Below are positions 62,385-64,000 of a stretch of DNA of 64,000 bases, piece by piece. Origin of the DNA: Lachnospiraceae bacterium (lineage in GTDB: Bacteria; Bacillota; Clostridia; Lachnospirales; Lachnospiraceae); the NCBI GenBank assembly GCA_015056765.1, contig SVFQ01000015.1, forward strand, positions 1 through 64,000. Reading direction: 5' to 3'. A program made the position numbers and the translations under genes. The first letter of the stretch is position 1; each line of letters opens with the position of its first letter. The notes below the pieces were generated by a model. The model was not told where the DNA came from. It ran no database searches and worked only from the letters and a program-made list of their open reading frames with translations.

Positions 62385-63293
62385 ATGAGAAGACGGAAAC
62401 AGTGCTATTCCGGAGTCGGCGGTCAGGCCGTACTGGAAGGCATCATGATGAAAAATAAAAATAAATACGCAGTAGCAGTACGTAAGGAAGATGGAGAGAT
62501 CGCTGTAGAGACCGGCACCTATGATGGCGTGCTGGGAGATTCTAAGGTGATGAAGATTCCTTTTATCAGAGGATTCTTTACCTTTATCGACTCTTTGGTA
62601 CTGGGTATGCGCGCCCTGAATAAAAGCGCAGAGTACTATGACGACGAAGAAGAGACCAAGGACGATTCCAAGAATCAGCTATCCGCTATCTTCACCACAG
62701 TCTTTGCTATCGCCATTGCCCTTGTGATTTTCGTAGGGATTCCTTACTTTGTGGCAGATGCCATGAAGATTTGGGTGCGTAATACATCCCTGCTTGCTTT
62801 ATTGGAAGGCATCCTGCGTATCGTGCTTTTTATCGGGTATGTGGCAGGTATTTCTTTGATGAAGGATATCAAGAGAGTCTATATGTATCACGGTGCAGAG
62901 CATAAGTGCATCAACTGCATCGAGCGTGGACTGGAGCTGAATGTAGAGAATGTATCTAAGTGCTCCAGAGAGCATAAGCGCTGCGGCACCAGCTTCATGC
63001 TGTATGTCATGCTGATCAGTGTGGTGCTGTTTTTCTTCATCCGTGTGGATGCCCTTTGGCTGAGACTGGCTCTACGTATCCTGCTGATTCCTGTAGTAGC
63101 AGGTATCTCCTATGAGTGGATTCGCTTTGCAGGAAGTCATGATGGCGTGGTAAGCCGTGCTATGTCCTATTTGGGACTGAAGCTCCAGGGCCTCACCACC
63201 AGAGAGCCGGATAAGGACATGATGGAAGTAGCCATCGCTGCAGTAGAAGCAGTGTTTGATTGGAAAGCTTTTCAGCAACAAAATGAACTATAG
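62385..63293 (+). CDS. DUF1385 family membrane protein
   Basis: 302 residues. The N-terminus YSGVGGQAVLEGIMMKN is the DUF1385 signature; about four to five membrane helices follow, with a conserved cytoplasmic HGAEHKCINCIE (His/Cys cluster that may bind metal). The function is unproven. It starts after the rpmE terminator and overlaps prmC by 11 bases, the usual arrangement before prmC-prfA. Confidence 0.93.
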   Translation: MRRRKQCYSGVGGQAVLEGIMMKNKNKYAVAVRKEDGEIAVETGTYDGVLGDSKVMKIPFIRGFFTFIDSLVLGMRALNKSAEYYDDEEETKDDSKNQLSAIFTTVFAIAIALVIFVGIPYFVADAMKIWVRNTSLLALLEGILRIVLFIGYVAGISLMKDIKRVYMYHGAEHKCINCIERGLELNVENVSKCSREHKRCGTSFMLYVMLISVVLFFFIRVDALWLRLALRILLIPVVAGISYEWIRFAGSHDGVVSRAMSYLGLKLQGLTTREPDKDMMEVAIAAVEAVFDWKAFQQQNEL

Positions 63294-64000
63294 AGAACTA
63301 TACCTATATGGAATTCAAAAGTTAAAAGATGGGGAAGTGCCGGATGCGGACTACGATGCCAGACTCTTATTAGAGAAGGTATGTGGTACGGACCGGAATA
63401 CCCTGATTCTGCATCCTGACAGAGAGATTACGGAAAAGGAGCAGCAGGACTACGAAGCTTTCCTCACAAGGAGAGCGGGCAGGGAGCCCTTGCAGCATAT
63501 CCTTGGGGATACAGAGTTCATGGGCCTTTCTTTCTTAGTAGATGAGAGAGTGCTTTGCCCCAGACAGGATACAGAGGTGCTGGTGGAGGAAGTGCTGCGT
63601 CATCTTATGGATGGCAGCAGGATTCTGGACATCTGCACAGGAAGTGGATGTATCCTTCTTAGCCTTTTACACTTTTCCAATGACTGTGAAGGTGTGGGCG
63701 TAGACCTGTCAGAGGATGCGCTGGAGGTGGCGAAAGCCAATGCGGAGCGCCTTGGTATCGACGCTACCTTTCTCCACAGCGACCTATGCGAAAAGGTAGA
63801 AGGACAGTTCGATATGGTGGTATCCAATCCGCCTTATATCGCCAGTGACGTGATTCCGGGACTGATGCCGGAGGTAAGAGACCACGAGCCTAGGATGGCT
63901 TTAGATGGTGGCGTAAGTGGCCTGGATTTCTATGAGCGGATCATTCCACAGGCCAGAGAGCACCTAAGACCTGGCGGTATGCTTTTCTTTGAGATCGGCG
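63283..64000 (+). CDS. prmC: Release factor glutamine methyltransferase PrmC (3' end outside window)
   Basis: The ATG at 63283 lies inside the end of the DUF1385 gene; the frame is open to the window edge (about 239 codons). N-terminal helical domain (LLLEKVCGTDRNTLILHPDR), then the methyltransferase motif ILDICTGSGCILLSL for S-adenosylmethionine and the substrate motif NPPYIASDV. It methylates the Gln of the GGQ loop of release factors RF1/RF2. The next gene is expected to be prfA, outside the window. Confidence 0.95.
   Translation, partial: MNYRELYLYGIQKLKDGEVPDADYDARLLLEKVCGTDRNTLILHPDREITEKEQQDYEAFLTRRAGREPLQHILGDTEFMGLSFLVDERVLCPRQDTEVLVEEVLRHLMDGSRILDICTGSGCILLSLLHFSNDCEGVGVDLSEDALEVAKANAERLGIDATFLHSDLCEKVEGQFDMVVSNPPYIASDVIPGLMPEVRDHEPRMALDGGVSGLDFYERIIPQAREHLRPGGMLFFEIG

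Overview
The window is 64 kb of chromosome that looks like a Lachnospiraceae-type member of the Clostridia (low-to-mid GC Firmicutes). The grounds are the rpmE-DUF1385-prmC order, small DUF4250/DUF4364/DUF6033/DUF6465-type proteins, TTGACA/TATAAT promoters with GGAGG ribosome sites, a CIRCE element on clpB, and Cna-B type surface proteins. Genus cannot be fixed from the sequence alone. I see no phage, insertion sequence, CRISPR array or conjugative module.

Layout. 1-3391: two divergent MATE transporters flank seven tRNA genes (Pro, Gly, Arg, His, Gln, Lys, Leu). 3612-7039: pta, an unrecognised membrane protein and a GNAT acetyltransferase. 7040-7740 is a decayed stretch with two gene remnants. 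7746-18763 is a maltodextrin/glycogen locus: a LacI regulator with paired operators, glycogen phosphorylase, a rhodanese-TtcA fusion (apparently an unrelated insert), then malE-F-G-Q-R. 18800-20413: CYTH, DJ-1 and CBS proteins. 20521-24577: tig-clpP-clpX-engB, the proteostasis operon, in which trigger factor carries a histone-H1-like tail. 24625-26884 (minus): inositol-phosphatase family protein and an MFS carrier.

27092-29701 is a Zn/Cd efflux operon (ArsR sensor, free HMA metallochaperone, P1B ATPase) with a perfect palindromic operator over its promoter. 29813-32180: HPt protein, YitT protein, DUF6033-like protein. 32519-41332 encodes a 2,937-residue sortase-type adhesin with about five N-terminal isopeptide-type domains and about twelve Cna-B/SpaA-type domains. 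41435-47055: a GGDEF/EAL protein, free-Met-sulfoxide reductase, CIRCE-controlled clpB and DUF4250. 47056-47485 is an unusual intergenic stretch with a gene remnant, a (CAGCA)10 microsatellite and strong hairpins in front of a zinc-ribbon/VWA membrane protein. 49657-52746 (minus): malic enzyme, DUF4364, rarA. 52936-55182: a second GGDEF/EAL protein and HU. 55356-60334: secreted and membrane-anchored proteins of unknown role, a UvrX-type Y-family polymerase with its YolD partner, and two small proteins. 60614-64000: rho, rpmE, DUF1385 and the start of prmC.

How it works together. The sugar cluster imports maltodextrins (MalEFG) and breaks them down in the cytoplasm (MalQ, GlgP) under two LacI-type regulators. 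Clp/trigger factor/ClpB form a proteostasis set. Two membrane-bound EAL proteins with degenerate GGDEF domains suggest c-di-GMP breakdown in response to extracellular or membrane cues. The adhesin and the VWA protein form the surface-exposed part. The most unusual items are the microsatellite/hairpin region before the VWA gene, the tandem covarying hairpins at the end of glgP, the rhodanese-TtcA fusion, the H1-like tails and the giant adhesin.
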